64,000 bases of DNA from positions 1 to 64,000 of the forward strand of contig NZ_ML133573.1 of the NCBI RefSeq assembly GCF_003985125.1, written 5' to 3'. This document shows, piece after piece, positions 1 to 9,637 of this stretch. A program made the position numbers and the translations under genes. The stretch's first letter is position 1. Each line of letters begins with the position of its first letter. The notes beneath the pieces are model-generated. The model worked only from the letters and a program-made list of their open reading frames with translations. It was not told the origin of the DNA and made no database searches. This stretch comes from Rhizobium phaseoli. Its GTDB lineage: Bacteria > Pseudomonadota > Alphaproteobacteria > Rhizobiales > Rhizobiaceae.

Positions 1-1
1 C

Positions 2-214
2 AGAAAATCCTGGCTCTTCGCCGGATCAGACCGCGGTGCAGATCGTGCGGCCTTCATGGCCACATTGATTATGACGGCAAAACTCAACGACATCGATCCG
101 CAGGTGTGGCTGGCCGACGTTCTTGCCCGCATCGCTGATACGTCGATTACCAGGCTGGAGCAGTTGCTTCCGTGGAATTGGACGCCGCCGACCGTCAACG
201 CTCAAGCGGCCTGA
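2..214 (+). CDS. IS66-family transposase, C-terminal fragment (cut by window edge)
   Basis: The reading frame is open from the left edge to a TGA at 212-214 and gives 70 residues. They match the conserved tail of IS66-family (TnpC-type) transposases: WLFAGSDRGADRAA near the start, a TAKLNDIDPQVWLADVLARI segment and an LLPWNW motif close to the end. This is the region after the DDE catalytic core, so the catalytic residues lie outside the window. A terminal inverted repeat typical of the family follows immediately (215-239), so this is the right end of the element. The 5' part is not visible, and whether the copy is intact cannot be judged. Confidence 0.88.
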   Translation, partial: RKSWLFAGSDRGADRAAFMATLIMTAKLNDIDPQVWLADVLARIADTSITRLEQLLPWNWTPPTVNAQAA

Positions 215-239
215 CCTGCGGCCTTCACCGGAGGCTTAC
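215..239. repeat. Right terminal inverted repeat of the IS66-family element
   Basis: Read inward on the minus strand, the end begins GTAAGCCTCCGGTGAAGG. IS66-family ends characteristically begin GTAAGC. It starts directly after the transposase stop codon and ends at 239, where a Crp/Fnr-like coding sequence begins. IS66 elements usually make 8-bp target duplications, which would be 240-247 here. The other copy lies off the left edge and cannot be checked. Confidence 0.7.
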
Positions 240-795
240 GCCTTCCTGATGAGGCATTCACGCTTATTGCCCCTTATTTGATGCGCGTCGATTTACCGGT
301 GGGCACTCCGCTCGTCGAAGCCAACAAACCTATTGAGCATGTTTATTTTATTGAGAGCGGCTTGGCCTCGATGGTGGCCACAAGCGCGGATGGGAAGCCC
401 ACCTCATTTTTCTGCGCTACATCCACACTCGGGAGCTGCAACTTGCTCACTCCGCGTTGGCGGCTGCACGATACTACATGCACCAGCGATTAGCCCGCTG
501 GCTGCTGATGTGTCATGATCGCCTTAACGTGGACGACATGCCGCTTACCCACGACTTCCTTGCGTTGATGCTGGGAGTTAGGCGTGCGGGCGTCACGCTT
601 CAATTGCACATCCTCGAAGGTATGCACGCGATCAAGTCAACGAGAGGCAACGTCCGTATTGTGAACCGCGGGATCCTCCTTGAAGTTGCCGGCTCCTCCT
701 ACGGCGTCCCGGAGGCAGAATACGAACGGCTGATTGGATCGGAGCTGAGTCAGGAGAGACCACTAAAATTGAGGGAAGCCGGCTGCTCACGCTAA
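240..795 (+). pseudogene. Crp/Fnr-family transcription regulator, disrupted
   Basis: Two pieces of one regulator are visible in different frames. From 242, one frame encodes the start of a cyclic-nucleotide-binding-type sensor domain (LPDEAFTLIAPYLMRVDLP, then HVYFIESGLASMVATSADG). From about 400 a different frame encodes the dimerisation helix and winged-helix DNA-binding domain (RLARWLLMCHDRL, LALMLGVRRAGVT, STRGNVRIVNR, GSYGVPEAEYERLIG), ending at a TAA at 793-795. The middle of the sensor domain is missing and the frame shifts at roughly 395-411. The start codon has also been lost at the IS66 junction. Rhizobial single-domain Crp/Fnr proteins are about 240 residues. No functional regulator should be made. 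Confidence 0.8.
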
Positions 796-974
796 TTGCC
801 AACGCACGCCCGCGGGCGGCTATTTGTTGCTGGTGCGCGAGGGGACAGGGGACGGCGTTGGTCTCATCTACACCAATCATTCGCGGCTCTCTGCGAAATC
901 GATCGTTGTCGTCATAGGCAACACAGGGGGAATTGCTGTTCCTTATTTCACTGCCATGCCGGAGAGCCGGAGTG

Positions 975-2045
975 TTATGGCAACCCGGGCGCCCCGCCCC
1001 GCCGCTCCAGCGCCGTCTTGCGGATGGTCTCCGCGATCTCCGGACTACTGCTCGACAACATCTGGAAATCCACGGCATAGAGCGACAGCAGCGATACCTC
1101 GGTTGCTGCGCTGACCGTCGCTGAGCGGGGATCGCCACTGATCAGCGCCATCTCGCCAAAGAAGTTTCCGGCACCGAGTTCCACTGGATGGTCGGGTGTC
1201 GCCACGGTGACCCGCCCCTCGACAATGAAGAACATCTGATCGCCAACCTCGCCTTTGCGGCAGATCACGGAACCTGCGGGGACAATGCGCGGTCGCAACG
1301 CCCGAACGATCTCGATCAGTGCCGCGGAACCAAGCTTCTGGAACAGGGGTACGGCAGCGACCAATTGCCAGTTGCGAACGAAGTCTTGGCGGCGAACCTC
1401 TTCGTAGAAGCCGGTGGCGAGGATGCCGGCCCAAAGAGCAAAAATACCGATCCCGCTCATCATCACCAATCCGGCCAGAACTCGACCTGCAAGGCTCTGC
1501 GGGATCTCGTCACCGTAACCGGTCGTCGACAGCGTCACGACCGCCCACCACATCGCCTGCGGAATGCTGCCGAACTTGTCGGGCTGGACGTCTCGCTCGA
1601 TGATATAACCGGCCAACGCAGCGCCAAAAAGAACGATGCCGAACACCGATGTCACGCCAAGCAGATTGCGCGATTCATTCGCGACCACCTTTGCCAGCAG
1701 CCTGAAGAAGGTCGAGTCGCGCAACGGCTTGAGAAGCCAAATGGCGCAATAGAGGTCTCGATCACGGGACCCAACGAACAAGAATGCACCAGCCGGAACC
1801 AGAACCGCGAGCAAATCGATCACGAGGGCCGTCATCCCCCCCGACAAGTGGCTGCGTCGTGAAAGCAATGTGCCGCTCAGTTGGAGAACATAGGCCAGCC
1901 AAATTGCCGCAAGTAGCAGCTCTAAGACAAGCCTCTCCTGTCCAGTAAGGCCCTGCGTCGTCAATGCGGCAACGACCAGGAGACCGATTGTAGCGAACAG
2001 CGCGTTGAGCGGCGTCGAAATCTTCGAGAAAGGCACTGCCGACAT
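975..2045 (-). CDS. Cyclic-nucleotide-gated potassium channel, MlotiK1 type
   Basis: This is an inner-membrane tetrameric potassium channel with a voltage-sensor-like S1-S4 region (roughly residues 10-125), a pore loop with the selectivity filter TTGYGD at 174-179, the S6 helix (185-212) and a cytoplasmic cyclic-nucleotide-binding domain (220-345). The phosphate-binding cassette FFGEMALISGDPRSATVS carries Arg307, the same position as the cAMP-contacting Arg of the Mesorhizobium channel MlotiK1, and the total of 356 residues is nearly the same length. The ATG at 2045 is chosen because a GGGGAG ribosome site precedes it; an in-frame start 31 codons upstream lacks one. It converges on the broken Crp/Fnr gene. 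Ligand control by cAMP is inferred from the family. Confidence 0.92.
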   Translation of the reverse strand: MSAVPFSKISTPLNALFATIGLLVVAALTTQGLTGQERLVLELLLAAIWLAYVLQLSGTLLSRRSHLSGGMTALVIDLLAVLVPAGAFLFVGSRDRDLYCAIWLLKPLRDSTFFRLLAKVVANESRNLLGVTSVFGIVLFGAALAGYIIERDVQPDKFGSIPQAMWWAVVTLSTTGYGDEIPQSLAGRVLAGLVMMSGIGIFALWAGILATGFYEEVRRQDFVRNWQLVAAVPLFQKLGSAALIEIVRALRPRIVPAGSVICRKGEVGDQMFFIVEGRVTVATPDHPVELGAGNFFGEMALISGDPRSATVSAATEVSLLSLYAVDFQMLSSSSPEIAETIRKTALERRGGAPGLP

Positions 2046-2449
2046 TACATACTCCCCACGCCCGGCATTCGTGGACAATAGATACCTTCGGGCCACACAC
2101 AAGGGAACGGGGACTGATGCAATGTGTCTTCGCACCAAAGAATTTGGCAGCCGGAATCGCGTTACAATATTTCAAAGGGAATGTGGATCATCCGACAGTG
2201 AAAGGCAGCTCGTGACCTTGCTGACTGTGCGACGCCCGCGAAGCCATCTTCAGGATGCATCTCCACGGCGGACTTTCCGAGGACGACCGTCGAAGTGCTC
2301 CCTGCCACGGGTCCGCTGCATGCCTAAGGCTTCCCATCAAGCCTCGTTTCCTAGCCAGGCTTACCCCTGCGAAAGTCGCCCGCCGGGAGTATCCACTTAA
2401 GGAGAATTGACAGCGGCCCTGATTGCGACTTTGCTAAATCAACCAGGCA
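2046..2449. other. Intergenic region between channel and HNH genes
   Basis: About 400 bases separate the channel gene, transcribed leftward, from the HNH gene, transcribed rightward, so promoters for both must lie here. Open frames in this stretch lack recognisable domains and ribosome sites. I see no repeat, RNA gene or clear operator. Confidence 0.4.
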
Positions 2450-2785
2450 TTGCAGTGGGGCAATCATCGTTTGAGCAAAATCACGAAGTATAGACACGGT
2501 CGCAAGCGGAAAGCATTCGAGATACAGGGTGGGCGATGCGGTATTTGCGAGGCCGGGATGGTTTTTCCTGGATTTCATAACAAGGAGCGCAAACGCAACA
2601 GGCTCGCGTCGGTCCCAAACCTGGCCACATGGGATCACATCAAGCCGGCGAGCCAGGGCGGAAATAGTTGCCTCGAAAATCTCCATCTTGTTTGTTTTGC
2701 CTGCAATCAGAAGCGTCGGACCAAGAAGGCTAAGTCCACGTGGCTCTCTATCAAAGCTAGGTTGATGCGAGCTTTGGCGACATAG
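2450..2785 (+). CDS. HNH endonuclease domain protein
   Basis: This small protein of 111 residues is built around an HNH (beta-beta-alpha metal) nuclease fold. It has a first zinc pair C30-x2-C33, the catalytic Asp-His of the WDHIKPASQGG segment at D62-H63, the LENLHLVCFACN segment with N78, and a second zinc pair C82-x2-C85. The fold cleaves DNA in restriction, homing and phage contexts. The start is uncertain: TTG at 2450 opens the frame, but a second TTG at 2471 lies about nine bases after TGGGG and is at least as plausible. It lies 118 bases upstream of a CoiA-like nuclease gene on the same strand, which suggests a two-nuclease module. Target and partner are unknown. Confidence 0.75.
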   Translation: MQWGNHRLSKITKYRHGRKRKAFEIQGGRCGICEAGMVFPGFHNKERKRNRLASVPNLATWDHIKPASQGGNSCLENLHLVCFACNQKRRTKKAKSTWLSIKARLMRALAT

Positions 2786-2903
2786 TGGCAAGACTTGCGC
2801 ATGTATGTTGCAGACGTTGCGGCCGTTGCGGCCGCCGAGCTGATCCACAGTAAAAAACCCGTCATCCTCGATGAAGTTGGAGTGAACAACGTCAAGCGGG
2901 CCA

Positions 2904-3905
2904 ATGAAACATCGGTATGCGCGGAAAGAGAATGGCGAGAAAGTCGATATCCTGAATATGACCAGGGGTGGCTCCCATTCGCGTGAGCACTTCATTTGCT
3001 TCGGCTGCGGCCGTGATTTGATCGCGGTTCTTGGCACTCGACGCGAGAAACACTTTCGCCACGTGCAAGACAAGGAGGTGGTGTGCTCCCGCGAAACATA
3101 CCTCCATGCTCTTGCTAAAAGGCAGATAGCCGAAGGATTCTTGGCGGCAGTTCAAACTCGACAACCATACACGCTAAGTCTTCCTGCTGAACGCCATTGC
3201 ACGCGTTGGAAGGATGAGTTGGGCTATATCTGCCAACAGTCAACGGGATGGCGAGACTTCGATCTCACCGGCTATTTCGACGGCGTCCGGGAAGAAGCCG
3301 CAGTAGGCGGATTCGTGGCCGATGTCCTCCTCACGTCAACGAAGAATGACGAGACGCTGCTCGTAGAAGTCGCCGTCACCCACCGTTGCGATGGGACCAA
3401 GATCAGTAGCGGACTACGGATCGTGGAGATTTCGATCAGCGACGAGGATCAGCTCGCATTGTTAGCCGCCGGAATCGATGCTCGAGCAAACAATGTCGCA
3501 ACTTACAACATGAAGCGACAGTTGCCATTGAACGTTGCCTGCTTGCGCAACTGCGGTGCCGAATTGACAGCTTTCTTCGTCTACAAGAGCGGTAAGTCGC
3601 GCATCCTGACCGATGCACCCCACCGCATAGTTGCAGCACGGCGGGGCTCGGCAGTAGTTTATAGCCGCGTTGTTCACGAGGTCGCCCATGGGATTGTCCT
3701 GCCGTTCCTCGCTACAGACGGCTATCGAAAAGAGGTGCAGCGTGCGCTCGGCGAAGGCATCTCTGTGAAATGTTGCTTCTTGTGCAGGTACGCCGGCCTC
3801 GACACATTAGACAAGCCGGTTTTCTGCAAAATTCGGCGAACTGAAGTCGGGGTGAACGAGGCTGTGGATTGTTCCGCTTACCGTCCAGAAATTGAAAGTA
3901 GATGA
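2904..3905 (+). CDS. CoiA-like protein: zinc finger plus PD-(D/E)XK nuclease
   Basis: This 333-residue protein has the layout of competence protein CoiA relatives. An N-terminal zinc finger uses C32-x2-C35, then H50-x2-H53 and C61 (FICFGCGRDL, KHFRHV), followed by the ETYLHALAK helix (64-72). A PD-(D/E)XK-like nuclease core follows, with Asp at 140 (FVADVLL) and Glu at 155 (LLVEVAVTH). A C-terminal cysteine group (KCCFLCRYAG, FCKI, DCSAYRP) may bind a second zinc. CoiA-like proteins occur both in DNA uptake and in mobile or defence neighbourhoods; nothing else here suggests competence. It follows the HNH gene on the same strand and converges with an unrecognised two-gene operon. A defence or mobile-element role is inferred. 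Confidence 0.68.
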   Translation: MKHRYARKENGEKVDILNMTRGGSHSREHFICFGCGRDLIAVLGTRREKHFRHVQDKEVVCSRETYLHALAKRQIAEGFLAAVQTRQPYTLSLPAERHCTRWKDELGYICQQSTGWRDFDLTGYFDGVREEAAVGGFVADVLLTSTKNDETLLVEVAVTHRCDGTKISSGLRIVEISISDEDQLALLAAGIDARANNVATYNMKRQLPLNVACLRNCGAELTAFFVYKSGKSRILTDAPHRIVAARRGSAVVYSRVVHEVAHGIVLPFLATDGYRKEVQRALGEGISVKCCFLCRYAGLDTLDKPVFCKIRRTEVGVNEAVDCSAYRPEIESR

Positions 3906-4215
3906 CCTGGGCTGCAGCCGCGCGGCCTAGCTGGCTCGCTTTTCGATAGAGTGCTTTGCGATTTGTTGCACGCCCTCTCTTGCTGCCACGGATGGCCATA
4001 GTCGTAACAGTGAACAAGGTGGAATTGCCGAATGATCGGAGGCCAGAATGGCGGATGATATTGCTGCGTTCCGCCCACTCGGCTTCCGAGCGATCTTTTC
4101 GATGAATTCCTCGGCTAAATCGCCAGCCATAGAACGGCATCGTCATCAGTTATGCCGGCGGTTTTTTGATCTGCCTGCCGCCGAAACCGCGTGGACCAGT
4201 TGCGGGTGATGACCG
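3906..4215. other. Intergenic region between convergent genes
   Basis: About 310 bases lie between the ends of the CoiA-like gene and the leftward TPR gene. The open frames here have no ribosome sites or recognisable domains. A loose stem (ggcgg near 4154 with ccgcc near 4180, a T run in the loop) might end transcription, but it is weak. Otherwise I see nothing. Confidence 0.35.
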
Positions 4216-6069
4216 CTACCTTTGGTTGTGGCCTGCGCGCAGAAATGCCATCTGCGCCAGAGGAAAGCTCGATTCGTGGAGAAAGCGCGGGAGGTAGGTG
4301 GCAAGAGTCTCTTCCAAACGATACAATTGAGCAGCAGCTTCATCGAAGTCGACCCCATCCAGCTTAAGTTCGCTCCGGATCGCCCTCGACACCAACGTAA
4401 AAGTGTCGTCCGACATCCGGGGTAAAATCGAATAGAGTCCCTCACCGTCGACAAGCGCGCTGCGACCCTTAAGTACGGCCTCCATTCGCTTCTTATTGCC
4501 TACGCTACGTTCGGCGACGCGCAGCCTTAGCAACACGGACGTGACACGCGCTATCGCGGCTTCACCAAGCGCCCCGACATCGTCGAGTAGATCCGCATGC
4601 CGCATGTACGCCTTCGCAAGAAATTCGAGAGACTGGATGCCGCTTTTCACCTCCAATAGGCTTTGAAGGACCTCAACGGATTGGCGGGAATTCTCCAGCC
4701 CCGACGATGAGCGGCCTAGAGTTCGCGCGACCGCCGCCAGTTCCCCATAGAGACGAGCCAATACGAACTGGCCTTCATAGGTGATGGAGTCCGACCAGCG
4801 AGCGAGTTGATGCGTCGCCTCTGCCAGAACACGTTCAGCATCTTCGTATCGTTTGATTTGTTGCAACTGTGTTGCCAAGCGACGGCTGACGTTCGCGAAC
4901 ATCAGCCGATAGGACGGCGCGTCCTGCAATCTAATAGCATTTTGAAGTTCACGTGTCGCATCCTCGAATGCTCGAATGGCGCTTTCGGCATTGCCCTCGG
5001 CGCTGTAGAGGTTGCCTACGGCGTAGGCGGCGCCACCAATTTCGCTTGCTCGGGACGACGACGTCAGGAATTCCGAGAGCCTTAGCGTAGTGATCTGGGT
5101 TTCGAAGCCCAGCAATGCCACGCCGTAATTTCGGGTGCCGGAGGCGAATTGTGAGCATTGACGCAGACCGTCGTTTATACCCTCAATCGTTGAAATCGCG
5201 GAAGATATTGTGTCGGAGAACTGATGCTCATTTATTTCTCGCCACATCGCCTCGATCTCCATCGACACGTTCCGAAAGAGACGAAGATGAAGTTCGGCCT
5301 GTCTTGTTGGCCGGCCAGAAGTCTTCTGAAGCTTGGCGTAAATTTCCTTCAAATAACGTGGTTGCCGACTGATGAATTTCGAAATGCGCTCGGGGGTTTC
5401 ACCTGCGAAGATGTTTTCGTTAGAGATTGATGGTCGATGGCGTACGCTCACTTTCGTGAGCCTTCGGCTTTCTAAGTCAGAGTCAATCACGTCCACAACC
5501 AGTAGGGAAGCGTCGGCGTCGAGGGTGATTTTATCGCCATCGCGCACGCGCCCGATCATTCCGCCGACATCGGCGCTCAGCGAAAAGTTTGAGACTACCG
5601 GTACGCCAGCGTCGAACTTCTCGATCGTCGCGTCGATCAACGCCCAGACATGGAAGCCTCTGTCCTGAAGTATTTCCAACGTCGCAGTTATGTTTCGCAG
5701 TGATGGGCGCCACCCCGCCCCGTCGTCGGACAGCCTTAGAATTGCAACAAAATCGAATGCTAGCTCTCCATCTAAAAAGGCCTCCTGCAGGGCGATCTCG
5801 TCGGCGAAGACGACTGCTGTGCTGGTCATACGTTCAACTCGTCCGGTGGGCATAAACGCCACGGCAGGGCCGAGATTGCCATCAACTGACCTTAGTGTTT
5901 CCGAACCTGGAACGACGCCTCTCTCGAGAACTCTTGCTTCGATCTGATCCTGCGGCAACGTACCGATGTAGAACGTGGCGGGATCGTAACCGAGCATTTT
6001 GGCAAGTTCGGCTAGGTCGTGAGCGTCGGATGTGAAGACCTGCGTAATAGGGTCGAGCCAATGGGCCAT
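4216..6069 (-). CDS. Unrecognised large protein with C-terminal TPR-like helical repeats
   Basis: The product is about 617 residues. The first ~250 residues are mixed alpha/beta with no family I can name. From about residue 290 to 560 the chain is helical with TPR-type repeats, for example a unit containing AAYAVGNLYSAEGNAESAIR, and a following unit with RRLATQLQQIKRYEDAERVL. No membrane segment or signal peptide is seen. The ATG at 6069 overlaps the upstream gene's stop in a TGATG arrangement, so the two are translationally coupled; a GTG one codon earlier is also possible. TPR proteins usually scaffold protein-protein contacts, so a complex with the upstream gene's product is a reasonable inference. 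Function unknown. Confidence 0.7.
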   Translation of the reverse strand: MAHWLDPITQVFTSDAHDLAELAKMLGYDPATFYIGTLPQDQIEARVLERGVVPGSETLRSVDGNLGPAVAFMPTGRVERMTSTAVVFADEIALQEAFLDGELAFDFVAILRLSDDGAGWRPSLRNITATLEILQDRGFHVWALIDATIEKFDAGVPVVSNFSLSADVGGMIGRVRDGDKITLDADASLLVVDVIDSDLESRRLTKVSVRHRPSISNENIFAGETPERISKFISRQPRYLKEIYAKLQKTSGRPTRQAELHLRLFRNVSMEIEAMWREINEHQFSDTISSAISTIEGINDGLRQCSQFASGTRNYGVALLGFETQITTLRLSEFLTSSSRASEIGGAAYAVGNLYSAEGNAESAIRAFEDATRELQNAIRLQDAPSYRLMFANVSRRLATQLQQIKRYEDAERVLAEATHQLARWSDSITYEGQFVLARLYGELAAVARTLGRSSSGLENSRQSVEVLQSLLEVKSGIQSLEFLAKAYMRHADLLDDVGALGEAAIARVTSVLLRLRVAERSVGNKKRMEAVLKGRSALVDGEGLYSILPRMSDDTFTLVSRAIRSELKLDGVDFDEAAAQLYRLEETLATYLPRFLHESSFPLAQMAFLRAGHNQR

Positions 6070-6890
6070 CACCCTTCCTCGCTGGCCGTAATCTCGGCGA
6101 GGCTAATGATGGCATAATCCTCCGACATCCGAGGGGCGGGGAGACCCTCGTGCTCAAGCCGATTTCGAATGAACGCTTCGGCGGCCAGCATTCTGTCATT
6201 GAAGCCGAGGCGTGCCTTCGCGGCGCTGAAGATTCCTTCGTCCTTCAGCACGATGTCGTAAATTTTCATGTCTTCACGCAAACAGGACAATTCCAGCCGA
6301 ACCGTGGAAGGCAGCTTGCGGCTATCCGGATGCCGAAGGTCTTTGAGCTTCATCAGAGGCATGTCTTTCGCAGACCAAGGTTTTCCCGCTAGAACATCGG
6401 CCGTTCCGGGCTTGAAGATCCACCGGTTGTTTCCATCGGCGTCCATGGAGTGGGACGCAATTATTGCTCCGACCTTCTGGGTGGCGGTCATCTCGCTAAC
6501 TATCTCGGTGTCCCTAGACGCCTTCCCGCTCAGTCCGAGCCGCCCCGATGCTCCGTTCGCTCCACCCGCGATCGACATCTCCGCAGAGACCGCGGCCTTC
6601 GATCTAGTCGACGATCGTTGCTTGCGCGTGGCGACCACCGATGGATCGATACGTTCTACAGATGCTCGATCAATCGTCAGCGGTTCCGTCTCCGGGACCA
6701 TCACCTTGAGCTCCGCACGCCTCAGCTCGATTTTGAAACGAACAGGAGAATTCTCTTCGGCGCCTAGCCGCGCTGTCGAGAAACTCACGTCGGCGTGGAG
6801 GGCTACGGCGGCGCGCTTTTCAGTGAATGGAAGGTGCCAGGCGTCTAGGCTTACCAACTCGGAGAAGATCCGGATCCGATTACTGAGCAT
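6069..6890 (-). CDS. Unrecognised protein, first gene of a coupled pair
   Basis: This 273-residue protein has no family I recognise. The N-terminal ~90 residues look beta-rich, a Ser/Ala/Gly-rich linker follows (around SIAGGANGASGRLGLSG), and the C-terminal ~110 residues are alpha/beta with a charged tail (SEDYAIISLAEITASEEG). The ATG at 6890 is chosen because GGGGAG stands four bases before it; start codons further upstream in the frame (ATG 6908, TTG 6959) lack a good ribosome site. Its stop overlaps the start of the TPR-repeat gene by one base, showing an operon. The pair sits between nuclease genes and a tRNA gene, typical of accessory cargo. Confidence 0.68.
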   Translation of the reverse strand: MLSNRIRIFSELVSLDAWHLPFTEKRAAVALHADVSFSTARLGAEENSPVRFKIELRRAELKVMVPETEPLTIDRASVERIDPSVVATRKQRSSTRSKAAVSAEMSIAGGANGASGRLGLSGKASRDTEIVSEMTATQKVGAIIASHSMDADGNNRWIFKPGTADVLAGKPWSAKDMPLMKLKDLRHPDSRKLPSTVRLELSCLREDMKIYDIVLKDEGIFSAAKARLGFNDRMLAAEAFIRNRLEHEGLPAPRMSEDYAIISLAEITASEEG

Positions 6891-7240
6891 TCTGCTCCCC
6901 GCTGTCATTCGGACCGAAATCCGCAAGTAGTTTCGAGAGCGAAAGCGTTTGCGTCGCAACCCGTTCAGACTTTTCCATCGCCGGGCGCAAAAATCAATAT
7001 CATAATCGCTTCAGGGTTGAGCCCGTGATCTAGAAGAAGTTCTCAGCCATGGCATCACATACCTTTCTTGCGACGCCAGCCACCATCTCGTCTTTCACGA
7101 TTATTCAGAATAGCCGCCCGGGTATCCTGAACAGTAAGGCTCATTTCAACCCCGCAGAACCTGCAAGACTTACGCCCTCAGGCGCAAACCTGGGCGGTCT
7201 TACTTACAGTTCCCAGCTTTTTTCTGGAGTCGTCGAAAAA
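6891..7240. other. Intergenic region between the unknown operon and tRNA-Arg
   Basis: This stretch must carry the promoter of the leftward unknown operon. I found no copy of the tRNA 3' end, no integrase fragment and no supported gene. One open frame (7049-7270) runs into the tRNA and is rejected. Nothing else is recognisable. Confidence 0.4.
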
Positions 7241-7317
7241 TGGCGCACCCGACAGGATTCGAACCTGTGACCTTTGGAATCGGAATCCAACACTCTATCC
7301 AGCTGAGCTACGGGTGC
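7241..7317 (-). tRNA. tRNA-Arg, anticodon CCG
   Basis: The minus strand gives a 77-nt cloverleaf. The acceptor stem begins GCACCCG and pairs with CGGGTGC. The D arm is TAGCTCAGCTGGATAGAG. The anticodon stem TTGGA/TCCAA encloses the seven-base loop TTCCGAT, so the anticodon is CCG. The T arm contains GGTTCGAATCC, and CCA is encoded at 7243-7241. CCG reads the arginine codon CGG. The 3' end points left, towards the accessory-looking region 1-7240, the usual orientation when an island has integrated at a tRNA 3' end. Confidence 0.97.
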
Positions 7318-7466
7318 ATGCCTGAGGCGGTTTGAATCGCCTGTCCGATGGGTGGTTCTTAGCCTAGCTTGCGGCCGGCTTCAATCGCGAAATTCTCGGA
7401 AATACCGATGCTTGCGGTTTGGCGGGCGTTTTTATTCGTCAGCCTTGGGAATGCCACATAAAAAAA

Positions 7467-7492
7467 CTCCGCCGGCCTTGCGGGCGGCGGAG
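7467..7492 (-). terminator. Rho-independent terminator after the xyl operon
   Basis: On the minus strand an 8-bp stem, CTCCGCCG paired with CGGCGGAG around a 10-base loop, is followed by a run of seven T. It lies about 35 bases after the xylG stop, where the leftward xylF-xylH-xylG transcript should end. Confidence 0.85.
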
Positions 7493-7527
7493 CTTGGTTG
7501 TCAGGGGCAGGGCGCTTTCGGTGCCGG

Positions 7528-8310
<783 letters not shown>

Positions 8311-8323
8311 ATTTGAGCTCCTC

Positions 8324-9637
8324 TCACTTGGCACGGGCGCGATAGACGGTGTCGAGCCAGACCGCCACGACGAGGACGGTGCCGACGACGACGCTCTGTA
8401 GCGGCGTGTCGACATGGGCGAGAACCATGCCGGATTGCAGCGATTGCATGACCAGCGCACCGAGCATGGCGCCGGCGATCGTGCCGGTGCCGCCCGCCAG
8501 CGACGTCCCGCCGATGACGGCAGCGGCGATGGTGTAAAGCTCGTCGAGCGTGCCCTGCGAGTTCGTTGCGGCGTTGAGGCGGGCGGTTGATATCGCGGCT
8601 GCGATAGCGGCCAGAATGCCCATCAGCGCGAAGATGCGCACCGTCACCCAGCGGGTCTTGATGCCGGCGAGTTCGGCAGCCTCGGGGTTGCCGCCGATGG
8701 CGAAGACATAGCGGCCGAAGCGCAGGCGGGTGGCAATGAAGGTCATGATGATGCCGACGACGATGGCGATCAGCACCGGCACGGCGATGCCGTAGGGAAT
8801 ATCCAGGCCGGTTTCCGGCCAGGGGATATTGTTGGTCTCGGCATATTTCTTGGCGATATTGATCGGCCAGTAATAGCTGTTGGCGATCGAGACGGCGCCG
8901 AGGATCAGGAAGCAGCTGAGGATCGCGAGAAAATACTCCGCCCAGATCGGCCGGCGCGGAAAGCCGAAGCGGCGGCGCTGATGGCGCGAGCCGATGATGC
9001 TGGCGATGACGAAGAGGCAGGCGGCGATGCCGACGATCCAGCTCCAGGTGGCGCCGATCGAGCCCTCCGCGCCGCCGCCCATGATGCGGAAGGTCTGGTC
9101 CATGGGGGCAACCGTCTGGCCGCTGGTGACGAGCCAGGTCGCGCCGCGCCAGACGAGCAGGCCGCCGAGGGTGACGATGAAGGAGGGCACGTTGAGGAAG
9201 GCGATGATCATGCCCTGGAAGGTGCCGATCAGCCCGCCGGCGATGATGCCGATCAGCAGCGTGATTACCCAGGTGAAGGGGCTGTCGAAGCCGATATATT
9301 CCGGCAGGATCTTCGCCTGCGTGACGCCCATGATCATGCCGCAGAGGCCGAGCACGGAACCGACCGAAAGGTCGATGTTGCGGGTGACGATGATCAGCAC
9401 CATGCCCGTCGTCATGATCGCGATATCGGTCGTCTGGACCGAAAGGTTCCAGAGATTGCGCGGGGTCAGGAACAGGCCGCCGGTTATGATGTGGAAACCG
9501 ATCCAGATGATGATGAGCGCGCCGATCATGCCGAGCAGGCGCGTGTCGATCTCGGTCGCACGGAAGAAGCGGGTCACCGGATTGGCTTCCGCCGTTCGCG
9601 GCCCGCTTGATGTGGTGGATTTTACCATTTCGGCCAT
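8324..9637 (-). CDS. xylH: Xylose-type ABC transporter, permease
   Basis: This 437-residue inner-membrane permease belongs to the CUT2 (BPD_transp_2) family, with about ten hydrophobic spans. Family landmarks are the [15 protein letters not shown] segment, [19 protein letters not shown], and the cytoplasmic [19 protein letters not shown] loop that contacts the ATPase. It is longer than ribose permeases (~320-340) because of an inserted loop around residues 215-285, which is common in XylH proteins. It is the middle gene of a leftward operon. About 260 bases containing a strong hairpin separate it from xylF. ATG 9637 is used; a second in-frame ATG at 9628 is possible. Confidence 0.9.
   Translation of the reverse strand: MAEMVKSTTSSGPRTAEANPVTRFFRATEIDTRLLGMIGALIIIWIGFHIITGGLFLTPRNLWNLSVQTTDIAIMTTGMVLIIVTRNIDLSVGSVLGLCGMIMGVTQAKILPEYIGFDSPFTWVITLLIGIIAGGLIGTFQGMIIAFLNVPSFIVTLGGLLVWRGATWLVTSGQTVAPMDQTFRIMGGGAEGSIGATWSWIVGIAACLFVIASIIGSRHQRRRFGFPRRPIWAEYFLAILSCFLILGAVSIANSYYWPINIAKKYAETNNIPWPETGLDIPYGIAVPVLIAIVVGIIMTFIATRLRFGRYVFAIGGNPEAAELAGIKTRWVTVRIFALMGILAAIAAAISTARLNAATNSQGTLDELYTIAAAVIGGTSLAGGTGTIAGAMLGALVMQSLQSGMVLAHVDTPLQSVVVGTVLVVAVWLDTVYRARAK

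Noticed and set aside
2005..2400. 131-codon rightward frame between channel and HNH genes
   Set aside because: It overlaps the channel start region, lacks a family match and has no convincing ribosome site.
6891..7240. Attachment-site duplication of the tRNA 3' end
   Set aside because: No repeat of the tRNA 3' sequence was found by eye in 1-7240.
7049..7270. 73-codon gene upstream of tRNA-Arg
   Set aside because: The frame runs into the tRNA gene, has no ribosome site and no recognisable sequence.
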